Source: Raineya orbicola (GTDB taxonomy: Bacteria; Bacteroidota; Bacteroidia; Cytophagales; Thermonemataceae). Taken from it: a stretch of DNA of 64,000 bases. Of this stretch, positions 37,074 through 45,149 are shown piece after piece. The DNA lies in assembly GCF_002843425.1 (NCBI RefSeq), contig NZ_NKXO01000002.1, positions 1 through 64,000 of the forward strand, given 5' to 3'. The translations under genes were made by a program, and so were the position numbers. Every line of letters begins with the position of its first letter. The first letter of the stretch is position 1. The notes under the pieces are model-generated. The model ran no database searches, was not told the DNA's origin, and saw only the letters and a program-made list of their open reading frames with translations.

Positions 37074-37589
37074 TTAATTTTTAACAATTTGGCTATTAGT
37101 GATTTGAATTTTCCTTAATGTATTCTGAAATTTCTGTGCTTCTGCCATTGAGCTAAAAACGCCCAAAACTAATATTGTACCATTACATTCGGTTTGCACT
37201 TGAAAAGTACCCGACTGATTTTCAACTTTTTTCTGATTTTTTTTGGGGCTTTCTTTTGGAGATGTAGAAGGCGTTTCATCGGTTTCTTGGCTCTTCAGTT
37301 CGGCTTTTTTCTGCTCCAAATCTCTGATTTTAGCACGTAATTGGGCTATTTCAGTATTTTTCTGTGAAATTTGTCGTTCATTATTTTCAATACCTGTTTC
37401 CAAAGTTTGCAATTCCTTTTCTTTGGCTTCTTTGCTTTCTACAAGAGCCTTGAATTGCTCGGCGGAACTTTCTTTTTTACGCTTTTCCCACTGACGCAAA
37501 AGGGCTTTTTCTTCTTTGCTCAATTCTTGGGCAAAAGCATCTAACGTTACTCCCAAGCATAATATCACAATCAATAGATTTGCTTTCAT
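37074..37589 (-). CDS. Secreted coiled-coil protein with SPOR-like tail
   Basis: A 171-residue protein with a signal peptide (1-20, ending DAFAQ), a long charged coiled coil (about 25-105, Glu/Lys/Leu rich, with an EIAQLRAKIRDLEQKKAELK repeat), a Ser/Pro/Lys-rich linker and a C-terminal beta/alpha segment TILVLGVFSSMAEAQKFQNT that looks like a shortened SPOR-type peptidoglycan-binding fold. Related proteins in Cytophagales are often called ezrin/radixin/moesin-like. It is a paralogue of the next gene upstream, sharing layout but with low sequence identity. I start at 37589 because the extra residues upstream are not signal-like. Function is unknown; location is probably periplasmic. Confidence 0.65.
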   Translation of the reverse strand: MKANLLIVILCLGVTLDAFAQELSKEEKALLRQWEKRKKESSAEQFKALVESKEAKEKELQTLETGIENNERQISQKNTEIAQLRAKIRDLEQKKAELKSQETDETPSTSPKESPKKNQKKVENQSGTFQVQTECNGTILVLGVFSSMAEAQKFQNTLRKIQITNSQIVKN

Positions 37590-37612
37590 ATTTGATAAAT
37601 TTTGTATCACAA

Positions 37613-38224
37613 CTATTTAACTTCTTTGAGAGGCACTCTTACGCCGTCTTTATACGCAACAATCCAGCCTCCTTTTACACCAATTTCAGGCAAACAATTT
37701 TTGAAGCTATCGGCTTTCTCAAAATTTCTAAAATTACCCAAAGTATATTTTTTTATTTTGCCGTCTTGCTCTACTCTCAAATCGTACTCATTACTTACGG
37801 AAAGGTCTAATTTATCGGAAGCGGCAATTTGCAAGCGAAATACAACGCCTTTGTCAAAATTTTCTTTGCTTGCGGTGGAAGTAGTGCTGTTGTTGATGGG
37901 TTCAGTTTTATTGTTGCTTGTAGAATTAGCTGAAGCAGTAGGTTTGCCCCCTAACTCTTTTTCTAACTCTTGCAATCTTTTCTGTAAAAGATTGATTTCC
38001 TCATCTTTAGCACTAACGAGGGCTTGAGTTTCGGCAAGTTCTTTTTTCGCCTTGCTTATGCGTGCAGGCAAAAGGCTATTTGCCTCTGAAATAGCTTTGA
38101 ACTCTTCTACTGAAGTTTTTTCTAATTTTTCACGCCAAATTTTTTCTTGTTCTTTGTCTAATTGTTGCCCCCAAAGCAATAGAGAGTAACACCAAACCCA
38201 AAGTAATACAGCAACTTTTTTCAT
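37613..38224 (-). CDS. Secreted coiled-coil protein with SPOR-like tail (paralogue)
   Basis: A 203-residue protein with the same plan as its downstream neighbour: a signal peptide (1-20), an acidic/basic coiled coil (about 25-95), a low-complexity Ser/Thr/Asn linker, then a C-terminal domain with VVFRLQIAA and IKKYTLGNFRNFEKADSFKN, of the SPOR-like kind in which a strand is followed by a helix and the end is KGGWIVAYKDGVRVPL. It should be periplasmic and may bind the cell wall. It is the first gene of the operon with the paralogue and lpxH. A promoter TTTTTTG-N20-TAGCTTTTG lies 20 bases upstream (38245-38280). Confidence 0.65.
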   Translation of the reverse strand: MKKVAVLLWVWCYSLLLWGQQLDKEQEKIWREKLEKTSVEEFKAISEANSLLPARISKAKKELAETQALVSAKDEEINLLQKRLQELEKELGGKPTASANSTSNNKTEPINNSTTSTASKENFDKGVVFRLQIAASDKLDLSVSNEYDLRVEQDGKIKKYTLGNFRNFEKADSFKNCLPEIGVKGGWIVAYKDGVRVPLKEVK

Positions 38225-38244
38225 AAATCTTGTTCAATTTTTAG

Positions 38245-38280
38245 CAAAAGCTACAATTTTTTGCTCAAAAATACAAAAAA
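38245..38280 (-). promoter_or_regulatory. Promoter of the coiled-coil / lpxH operon
   Basis: On the minus strand: TTTTTTG (38280-38274), a 20-base spacer, TAGCTTTTG (38253-38245). The -7 element has one extra T relative to TAnnTTTG. Confidence 0.5.
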
Positions 38281-38464
38281 TCAAAGAAAATTTTTCAAAA
38301 ATTCCTACCTTTGAATTGGCAGTTATTGGTGATTTTAAGAAAAAATTTTGAATAAAATGCTCAAATAGGCTTATTTTTTGCTTCAAATTTTGAGCCTGTG
38401 TCGTAAAAAGTGTATAAACTATTTTCAGGAAAAATTATCATTATTTCATAAAACCTTAAAACTT

Positions 38465-40192
38465 ATGCCCGAAATTCGTTGGTTGTTTCGTCCTACACCT
38501 GATCCTATAATGGTAAAAAATTTTATGAAAGAAACGGGGGCAGATGAAATTGCCGCTTATTTACTTGTTCAGAGAGGGGTTACTAATTATGAGGAAGCTC
38601 GTCTTTTTTTTAATCCCAGAATAGAACACCTGCACGACCCTTTTCTGATGAAAGATATGGATAAAGCCGTTTTGCGTTTGGAGCAGGCTTTTGAAAATAA
38701 TGAAAAAATTATGATTTATGGCGACTATGACGTAGATGGCACTACTTCGGTGGCTTTGGTGTATCAATTTTTCAAGAGGGTTTTCCCCGATAAAAATAAC
38801 TTTGATTTTTACATTCCCGACCGCTACAAAGAAGGTTATGGCATTTCCAAACAAGGAATAGATTATGCCAAAGAAAATGGTTTTACGCTTATGATAGCTC
38901 TGGATTGTGGTATTAAATCCATTGAGCTTGTAGAGTATGCCAAATCAAAAGGTATTGATTTTATTATTTGCGACCACCATTTGCCCGGTGCCAAAATTCC
39001 TAATGCCGTAGCTGTTTTAGACCCCAAACGCCACGATTGTCAGTATCCTTACAAAGAACTATCGGGTTGTGGGGTAGGGTTTAAGCTCTTGCAAGGGTTT
39101 TCTTTGCATAAAAAAATAGAGCAAGAGCATTTGCACCAATTTTTAGATTTGGTAGTGGTAAGTATTGCTTGCGATATTGTACCTATTACAGGAGAAAATA
39201 GAGTGCTTGCCTACTGCGGACTTGATAAACTTAACAGCAAACCTTTGCGAGGTTTGCGAAAACTTCGGGAAGTGGCGGGTTTTGGCGAGGATAAAGCTAT
39301 GAGCATCACAAATGTAGTTTTTGGTATAGGACCCCGCATCAATGCCGCAGGCAGAATAGAACACGCTCGTAATGCTGTAAAGGTGCTTTTAGCGGAAAAC
39401 GAGGAAGAAGCCAAACGTTTTGCCGAAATTATCCACGAACACAACCAAGACCGCAAAGACCTTGACAAATCTATTACCCAAGAGGCTTTACAGATGATTG
39501 AGGCTCAAAACCTGCAAAATGCAAAAACTACTGTACTTTTCAAACCTGATTGGCACAAAGGGGTGATTGGCATTGTGGCTTCGCGTTGTATAGAACATTA
39601 TCACCGACCTACAATTATTCTTACTCAATCCAATGGCAAAATAGCAGGTTCTGCTCGTTCTGTTCACGATTTTGATGTTTATGAAGCTATTGAGGCTTGT
39701 GCCGATTTACTAGAACAATTTGGGGGACACAAACACGCCGCAGGACTTACGCTCAAACCTGAAAATTTGCGTGCTTTTCAAGAAAAATTTGAACAAGTAG
39801 TAGCGTCTCGTATCAAACCCGAACAACTCTCGCCACATTTGGAAGTGGATATGAAGCTACTTCTCAAAGATGCTACGGATAAATTTATGCGTATTTTGAA
39901 CCAACTTGCTCCTTTTGGACCAGGTAATATGCAACCGCTTTTTATGTCGGAATCAGTAAAGGCTATTCCCGAGAGCGTAACTTTTGTAGGCAAAGATGAA
40001 CCCAAAATTCATCTAAAATTCAAGGTAAGACAGGAAAATTCGGCAGTATTTGATTGTATTGCATTTGGAATGGGACATTTAGCCGAAAAAATACAAACAG
40101 GCGAGCCTTTTCATATTTGCTACCATTTGGAGGAAAATCATTTCCGAGACAACACAACGCTTCAACTGCGGATAAAGGATATTAAATGGTGA
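38465..40192 (+). CDS. recJ: Single-stranded-DNA-specific exonuclease RecJ
   Basis: A 575-residue DHH-family 5-prime to 3-prime exonuclease acting in recombination and mismatch repair. The conserved motifs are YGDYDVDGTTSVAL, MIALDCGIKS, CDHHLPG (the DHH motif), INAAGRIEHA and, in the DHHA1 part, GGHKHAAGLT. I start at the ATG at 38465 (MPEIRWLFRPTPDP), where the family begins; the frame is open further upstream. A TACCTTTG element lies at 38306-38313 with no good -33 box. The gene is the last core gene before the accessory island that begins with the repeat at 40335. Confidence 0.94.
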   Translation: MPEIRWLFRPTPDPIMVKNFMKETGADEIAAYLLVQRGVTNYEEARLFFNPRIEHLHDPFLMKDMDKAVLRLEQAFENNEKIMIYGDYDVDGTTSVALVYQFFKRVFPDKNNFDFYIPDRYKEGYGISKQGIDYAKENGFTLMIALDCGIKSIELVEYAKSKGIDFIICDHHLPGAKIPNAVAVLDPKRHDCQYPYKELSGCGVGFKLLQGFSLHKKIEQEHLHQFLDLVVVSIACDIVPITGENRVLAYCGLDKLNSKPLRGLRKLREVAGFGEDKAMSITNVVFGIGPRINAAGRIEHARNAVKVLLAENEEEAKRFAEIIHEHNQDRKDLDKSITQEALQMIEAQNLQNAKTTVLFKPDWHKGVIGIVASRCIEHYHRPTIILTQSNGKIAGSARSVHDFDVYEAIEACADLLEQFGGHKHAAGLTLKPENLRAFQEKFEQVVASRIKPEQLSPHLEVDMKLLLKDATDKFMRILNQLAPFGPGNMQPLFMSESVKAIPESVTFVGKDEPKIHLKFKVRQENSAVFDCIAFGMGHLAEKIQTGEPFHICYHLEENHFRDNTTLQLRIKDIKW

Positions 40193-40334
40193 GGCTGTCT
40201 TATCCTTGCTATCGTTACGGAAAATGCCTGTTGGATTGTGTTTTTACTTTTTAACGTGGGCTATACTGCAATTTGTAAAGTACTATTTATTCATTGTTGT
40301 TCTAACATTTAGGAGATTATTTTTGAACCCATTA

Positions 40335-40389
40335 CCAAACTGTCATACGAAGCACTGAACCCGCCATTACGCCAAATCGCTGTTAGCAA
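40335..40389. repeat. Half of an attC-like palindrome (copy A)
   Basis: About 50 bases nearly identical to the right half of the palindrome at 41264-41392, including ACTGTCATACGAAGCACTG and CCGCCATTACGCCAAA, and ending CGCTGTTAGC. The left half is degenerate here. It sits 17 bases from the SRPBCC stop and marks the left border of the accessory island. Confidence 0.7.
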
Positions 40390-40405
40390 TAGCTTTTTTC
40401 GTTCT

Positions 40406-40819
40406 TCAGTTTGTCTCCGTATATTTTTTAAAGTTGTCCAAGATTGCTTGCCAACCTTGTCTTTGTAAATCAATTGGGTTTTCTGTTTCAGGGTCAAATG
40501 TTACGGTTACTTCTGTTTGTCCGTTTACTTCATTAAACTCAACCGTTGCAAGTCGTCCGCCAAACTCATAAGTAAAACTTTCTCCTTGGTTGATTTCTTT
40601 GTAAACAGCATCAAAGTCAAATCCAAAGCTTCCGTCTTTGGCTTCCATTCTTGCAACATATCGCCCGCCAACTTTCATTTCGTTTGACGTTCTCGGACAA
40701 TGCCATGTATCAATCGCGAAATTCCATTTAGTAATGTGTTCGGGTTTTGTGTAATAGTCCCAAACTTTTTGTTTGGCTGCCGAAACAATTGCCTTAATAG
40801 TTATTTTTTCTGTTGCCAA
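40406..40819 (-). CDS. SRPBCC (AHSA1-like) family protein
   Basis: A 137-residue protein of the START/SRPBCC ligand-binding superfamily, AHSA1 (activator of Hsp90 homologue) type. The start KITIKAIVSAAKQKVWDYYT and PEHITKWNFAIDTWHCP are characteristic of the group, and the C terminus shows GWQAILDNFKKYTE. These are small hydrophobic-cavity proteins of uncertain role in bacteria. It is 4 bases after the VOC gene, so both form one unit transcribed leftwards. It lies between palindromes A and B, bounded by GTTAGC and GCTAAC; such small SRPBCC genes are common cargo in mobile cassettes (inference). Length is normal. Confidence 0.85.
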   Translation of the reverse strand: MATEKITIKAIVSAAKQKVWDYYTKPEHITKWNFAIDTWHCPRTSNEMKVGGRYVARMEAKDGSFGFDFDAVYKEINQGESFTYEFGGRLATVEFNEVNGQTEVTVTFDPETENPIDLQRQGWQAILDNFKKYTETN

Positions 40820-40823
40820 AATT

Positions 40824-41231
40824 TTATAGTTGCATTTGAGTTGGGTCGGTGAACATCACTTCCCATTGGTGACCGTTCGGGTCGGCAAAGCAGTCGTAAT
40901 ACATCCAGCCGTGGTCGACACTTTCTCTGTATCGTGTTGCACCGTTTTCAATGGCAAGTTTTACAATTCTGTCAACTTCTTCCCTGCTTTCTACCTGGAT
41001 AGCTGTCAAAACCTGAGTGGTTGTTCCGTCTGCAATGGGTCTGTTTGTAAATGTGCTGAACATTTCGTGAGTGACAAGCATTACATATATCAGTCCGTCA
41101 TTCAGAACTAAGCACAATGCCCTGTCATCCGAAAATTGTTCGTTAAAAGTAAATCCGAGATTTGTCCAAAAGGCCCTTGTCTTTTTAAGGTCTTTGATTG
41201 GAAGATTTACGAAAATTGATTTTACTTTCAT
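40824..41231 (-). CDS. VOC-family (glyoxalase-like) protein
   Basis: A 135-residue vicinal-oxygen-chelate protein. Two beta-alpha-beta-beta-beta units are visible: IFVNLPIKDLKKTRAFWTNL at the N terminus and HGWMYYDCFADPNGHQWEVM at the C terminus, the latter containing the typical DPDGN/H-W-E ending. Members include glyoxalases and bleomycin/fosfomycin resistance proteins; the metal ligand pattern is not complete enough to choose. It is the first gene of the SRPBCC+VOC module, and its start lies just past the GCTAAC edge (41264-41269) of palindrome B, on the side where a cassette start would be. No promoter of the usual type is seen before it. Confidence 0.85.
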   Translation of the reverse strand: MKVKSIFVNLPIKDLKKTRAFWTNLGFTFNEQFSDDRALCLVLNDGLIYVMLVTHEMFSTFTNRPIADGTTTQVLTAIQVESREEVDRIVKLAIENGATRYRESVDHGWMYYDCFADPNGHQWEVMFTDPTQMQL

Positions 41232-41263
41232 TTTGTGTTGTTGTATGTGGTTTTAGAATTGGT

Positions 41264-41392
41264 GCTAACGTTTTGGCGCTTGGCGTAGTGGCGGATATTT
41301 AGCACAAAAGTTCAATCGAAGCACTGCACTTAAACCTACCACAAAACTGTCATACGAAGCACTGAACCCGCCATTACGCCAAACCGCTGTTG
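41264..41392. repeat. attC-like long palindrome (copy B)
   Basis: About 130 bases that fold on themselves. The arms TTGGCGTAGTGGCGG (41280-41294) and CCGCCATTACGCCAA (41368-41382) pair at 14 of 15 positions. The outside edges are GCTAAC (41264-41269) and GTTG. The middle repeats CGAAGCACTG twice. The right half is almost the same as copy A. It looks like an integron attC fold but with GTTAGC-type rather than GTTAGGC cores. Confidence 0.7.
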
Positions 41393-41450
41393 TGCCTTCG
41401 TTGTTCTTTTTCGTCCGTTATATTGTCGTCCAAATCCGTCTGATTAGGGA

Positions 41451-41517
41451 AAGCCATACTCTTTGCCAAGTTTTGGTTTGCGGGTCAGCTGGTGCGACTT
41501 GGCAATGTGTATGGCTT
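41451..41517. repeat. 20-bp imperfect inverted repeat before the copper oxidase stop
   Basis: The arms at 41451-41470 (starting AAGCCATAC and ending TTGCCAAG) and 41498-41517 pair at about 18 of 20 positions across a 27-base loop. It is downstream of the multicopper oxidase gene, so it can act as its terminator, or it may be a second structured site next to palindrome B. Confidence 0.55.
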
Positions 41518-41528
41518 GTGGGTTGGCT

Positions 41529-43757
41529 TTAATAATTAAATGTCAGTCCTATTCCAAAACCCATATCGCTGTCGTAATGTGTTCTGAACCCTAAGTTTTT
41601 ACTTGCGATATAATTTAGTCCAAACATATATTCTTTGTCTGTATTTACCATAAATGAGGCTCTAAACCTTTTTGAAAGCGGAATGTCTTCACGTCTTAAT
41701 TGTACTCTTACATTTCCATCTTGATAGACTTCTGTTTGTAAAATTATAAGCATTGGCAGAGTATATGCAACCCCTAAACTAAACTGTGTCCGATTGTCTT
41801 TGGTATTAGTCTGCCCAAAAAGATTTTTTTCTGGTGTTTCGTGTTTTCTGTATCGCCAATCAAAACCTATAAATGGCATTAGCCATTGATTTCTGCCTAT
41901 GTATCGTCCTATGTGGGTTTCTGTTTCGTAACCGTGTCTGTCGTTATATCCCAAACGCCATTCTGTGCCAAAACTCCAACGGGTATTTTGCAACATAGTC
42001 ATTCCGTCATTACCATTGGTCGCAAAGTCGTTTTGGAACATAAAGTGCAGTTCGTTGCTTTCTCTTTGCAGCTTTCTATAAGCCCATTTTTTATTGGGTA
42101 AATAAGGATTAGGTGCTTGGTTTTCTGTGCTAAACACACGGTTCATTCCTGCCATCATATGGTAGAGAATATGACAGTGAAAAAACCAATCGCCTTCTAA
42201 ATTGGCTTCAAACTCTATGACATTGGTTTCCATTGGCATGATGTCCAATACATTTTTGAGTGGTGCATAATCGCCTTGCCCGTTGATAACCCTAAAATCG
42301 TGTCCGTGCAAGTGCATCGGGTGTCGCATCATTGAGTTGTTGTAAAGCGTAATCCTTACAATTTCTCCTTTTTTGATTAGAATTTTATCGGTTTCTGCAA
42401 GTACTCGGTTGTCCATACTCCACACATAGCGGTTCATATTTCCTGTCAATTCAAACCTTAATTCTCTGACAGGGGCATTTTCTGACAAAGTGGTTTTGGT
42501 AGGTGATTTGAGCATTGCGTAGTTTAATGTAACAATGTCATTGCTTGGCATTGTATGATTGCTATGGTCTGAATGTTGAGATGATTTTGGTTTATTTTCT
42601 CCCGTAATTTCAGGATACATTACTGTGTTCATATCCATTTGTTGCAGGCTCATATTCATACCCATATCTTTCATATCACCATTCATTTTCATCATATCGT
42701 TCATCATCTTCATTCCTTCAAAATATTTCAGTTTTGGTAATGGACTTGCCAACTGTTTGATGCCTGAACCTATATAAATTGATGCTGATTTGGTGCGGTC
42801 TTCGGGGGTTACCAAAAGTTCGTAAGAAGTATTTTCTGCGGGAATGGTAACTATTACGTCATAGGTTTCTGAAACCCCGATAATCAGTCTATCTACCACA
42901 ACAGGCTCCACATCATTACCATCATTGGCAACAACGGTCATTTTTCCTCCTGCGTACGTGAGCCAAAAATAAGACGAAGCACCACCGTTGGAAATTCGCA
43001 GCCGTACTTTATCACCTGCTTTGAATTGAGAGAGTTGGCTTTCAGATGTTCCATTAATCAGAAATTTATCGTAATACACATCGCTCACATCCATTGCTAG
43101 CATTCGTTTCCATTCGTTTGTGAGTTTGGTTTTGAAATGACCTGCTTTTATGGCTTCTCCGTAACTCTGAACAGTATTTTTCTTTATAGCAAACCAATCA
43201 TTAGCATTGTGCAACATACGGTGAATGTTGTCAGGGTTATAGTCTGTCCATTCACTTAAAATAATGGGAACGGTTGGCAAATCATCAATCCCTTTTCTGA
43301 AAGTGGGGTCGTCTGCCCTTTTGAGCAAAATCATTGAGCCATACATTCCTATTTGTTCTTGCAATCCGCTATGGCTGTGATACCAGTGTGTTCCGTTTTG
43401 AATTATCGGAAAACGGTAAATGTGCGTGGTATTGGGTTTAATCGGCATTTGTGTTAAATACGGCACGCCATCTTCTTTATTGGGTAGATACAAACCGTGC
43501 CAATGCAAAGATGTACTTTCTTTGAGCCTATTGTGTACGTGAATTTCAGCCGTGTCACCTTCTGTAAATGTAAGTGTTGGCATAGGAATTTGTCCGTTTA
43601 CGGCAATGGCTCGCTTGTTTTTTCCTGTAAAATTAACGATGGTGTCTTTTATGTAAAGGTCGTATCGCACCACTTTTTGGGCGAATACGACTTGTGTTGC
43701 CAATAGTAGGAACACTATCGGCAACAATTTTTTATAAATATTTTTTTGATTAACCAT
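41529..43757 (-). CDS. Multicopper oxidase fused to a CopB-like outer-membrane barrel
   Basis: A 742-residue protein with signal peptide (1-26), a three-cupredoxin multicopper oxidase and a C-terminal beta-barrel. Copper ligands are visible in LHWHGLYLPNKEDG, THWYHSHSGLQEQ, HPMHLHGHDFRV and HCHILYHMMAGM (about residue 527). A Met-rich segment (about 345-380, with MKMMNDMMKMNGDMKDMGMN) is placed as in CopA-type oxidases, which oxidise Cu(I) to Cu(II). The last 190 residues (from about 550) contain strands resembling copper-resistance protein B. The gene is the last of the copper operon, 24 bases after the HMA/MauE protein. It probably detoxifies copper at the outer membrane. Confidence 0.9.
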   Translation of the reverse strand: MVNQKNIYKKLLPIVFLLLATQVVFAQKVVRYDLYIKDTIVNFTGKNKRAIAVNGQIPMPTLTFTEGDTAEIHVHNRLKESTSLHWHGLYLPNKEDGVPYLTQMPIKPNTTHIYRFPIIQNGTHWYHSHSGLQEQIGMYGSMILLKRADDPTFRKGIDDLPTVPIILSEWTDYNPDNIHRMLHNANDWFAIKKNTVQSYGEAIKAGHFKTKLTNEWKRMLAMDVSDVYYDKFLINGTSESQLSQFKAGDKVRLRISNGGASSYFWLTYAGGKMTVVANDGNDVEPVVVDRLIIGVSETYDVIVTIPAENTSYELLVTPEDRTKSASIYIGSGIKQLASPLPKLKYFEGMKMMNDMMKMNGDMKDMGMNMSLQQMDMNTVMYPEITGENKPKSSQHSDHSNHTMPSNDIVTLNYAMLKSPTKTTLSENAPVRELRFELTGNMNRYVWSMDNRVLAETDKILIKKGEIVRITLYNNSMMRHPMHLHGHDFRVINGQGDYAPLKNVLDIMPMETNVIEFEANLEGDWFFHCHILYHMMAGMNRVFSTENQAPNPYLPNKKWAYRKLQRESNELHFMFQNDFATNGNDGMTMLQNTRWSFGTEWRLGYNDRHGYETETHIGRYIGRNQWLMPFIGFDWRYRKHETPEKNLFGQTNTKDNRTQFSLGVAYTLPMLIILQTEVYQDGNVRVQLRREDIPLSKRFRASFMVNTDKEYMFGLNYIASKNLGFRTHYDSDMGFGIGLTFNY

Positions 43758-43781
43758 TTTATAAATTTTATAAATTTCATT

Positions 43782-44495
43782 CTAAATCAGGTTTAAAAGC
43801 ATCCAAGCACTCATTGCTATCATTAGGGCATCTTCAATAATGGTAACGGTACTCATTGGCAAGTTGAACACGGCACCCAAACAGGCACATTGTATTTTCT
43901 TTTTGTTCAATACCGATTGTAATACCCCGATGATGCTGATGCTCATTACAATAAATGTTACACTATTAGTAACAAGTGGATTAAAATTTACTAAAAAAGC
44001 AATGCCCAAAGCCAATTCTGTGAAAGCATAGATATAAGCCCAAGCGGGTAACCGCTTTGCTACAACATCATACATTACATAGCTTTCGGCAAAGCCTTTC
44101 AGATTGAGCATTTTGAAAAACGAAAATACCAAAAAGAAACCCGCCATAAAGTGTCGCATCCACTGCATTGTATCAAACCTTTCGTTGGTAAACTGTACTA
44201 ATGTCGTTACCAATGAGATATAAAAAAATATCAACAAGATTGGCTTGTAGGTGGCTAGCCAACCTTTGGTTTGTTCTGCCAGTTCGCTGTGATGTTGTGC
44301 AGAAATCTGATACTTTTCAGGCAAGGCTTTTTGCAACCTATCCAATGGAATGTGTTTATCCATTGTGATTGTGGCTGAATTTTCGTCTTTTGAAACTTCA
44401 ACGCTTACCACATTTTCCACCATCAACAACGATGATTTAACTTTTGCTTCACAGCTTGAACAGGTCATTCCTGTTATTTGATATGTATGTACCAT
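43782..44495 (-). CDS. Heavy-metal-associated domain + MauE/DoxX-like membrane protein
   Basis: A 237-residue protein. The N terminus is an HMA domain with Cys12 and Cys15 in GMTCSSCEAK, a copper-binding CxxC. It is followed by four membrane segments of the MauE/DoxX redox type (from about residue 88), containing the end CACLGAVFNLPMSTVTIIED, where the vicinal cysteines resemble a redox pair. It should carry copper or reducing equivalents across the inner membrane for the oxidase downstream (24-base gap). This fusion of metal-binding head and MauE-like core is common in Bacteroidota copper clusters. The 93-base gap to the AraC gene leaves room for regulation. Confidence 0.8.
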   Translation of the reverse strand: MVHTYQITGMTCSSCEAKVKSSLLMVENVVSVEVSKDENSATITMDKHIPLDRLQKALPEKYQISAQHHSELAEQTKGWLATYKPILLIFFYISLVTTLVQFTNERFDTMQWMRHFMAGFFLVFSFFKMLNLKGFAESYVMYDVVAKRLPAWAYIYAFTELALGIAFLVNFNPLVTNSVTFIVMSISIIGVLQSVLNKKKIQCACLGAVFNLPMSTVTIIEDALMIAMSAWMLLNLI

Positions 44496-44588
44496 AATCT
44501 TATATTTTAAAGGTTAAAAACTATGGCACAAAGTTCCGAAGCTATTTGCTTATCGTTGTTGTGTTATTTTGGGTTTGAGTTGTAACAT

Positions 44589-45149
44589 TTATAAGTCTTC
44601 AATTTGCCTTCGTTTTTTGTCTTTCAATTGCTTGTAATGCGAAGGAGAAAAACCTGTTACCTTTTTAAACTGATTGCTCAAATACGCCACACTGCTGTAA
44701 TTCATCTGAAAAGCAATTTCACTCAGAGTTAATTCATCATACAGAAGCAACTCTTTTACCTTTTCTATTTTCTGGTTGATAAAATATTTCTCAATGGTTG
44801 TATCTTCTACTTCCGAAAACAAATTGCTAAGAGATGAATAATCCTGTGCCAGATGTTTTGACAAATAATCGGACAGATTGGAATTGAGCTGAGCGTTTTG
44901 TTGATGCACCAATTCAATTATCAAAGTTTTGATTTTATCAATCAATCGGCTTTTCTTGTCATCAATCAGTTCAAAACCAAAGCTTTTCAGGTGTTCTGCA
45001 ATCTCGCTTTTTTGGTGAGCCGAAATTGGTTCAATAGTTTCTACTTCGCCCAAATCAACTGCAAGTAGTTGAAGTCCGAGTTTTTCCAACTCAGACTTCA
45101 CTACCATTTTGCAGCGACTACACACCATATTTTTGATGTATAGTTTCAC
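44589..45149 (-). CDS. AraC-family regulator with N-terminal metal-binding-like domain
   Basis: A 186-residue regulator. The N-terminal 75 residues look like a metallochaperone-type ferredoxin fold, beginning MKLYIKNMVCSRCKMVV with Cys10 and Cys13; the C-terminal part is a pair of AraC helix-turn-helix motifs (about 100-180), seen in KVKELLLYDELTLSEIAFQM and SVAYLSNQFKKVTGFSPSHY. I infer that metal binding by the CxxC head controls the operon. It starts with GTG immediately after the TAA of the DUF3347 gene (TAAGTG), so the two are translationally linked. It is shorter than usual AraC proteins because the sugar-binding cupin is replaced by this head. Confidence 0.85.
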   Translation of the reverse strand: MKLYIKNMVCSRCKMVVKSELEKLGLQLLAVDLGEVETIEPISAHQKSEIAEHLKSFGFELIDDKKSRLIDKIKTLIIELVHQQNAQLNSNLSDYLSKHLAQDYSSLSNLFSEVEDTTIEKYFINQKIEKVKELLLYDELTLSEIAFQMNYSSVAYLSNQFKKVTGFSPSHYKQLKDKKRRQIEDL

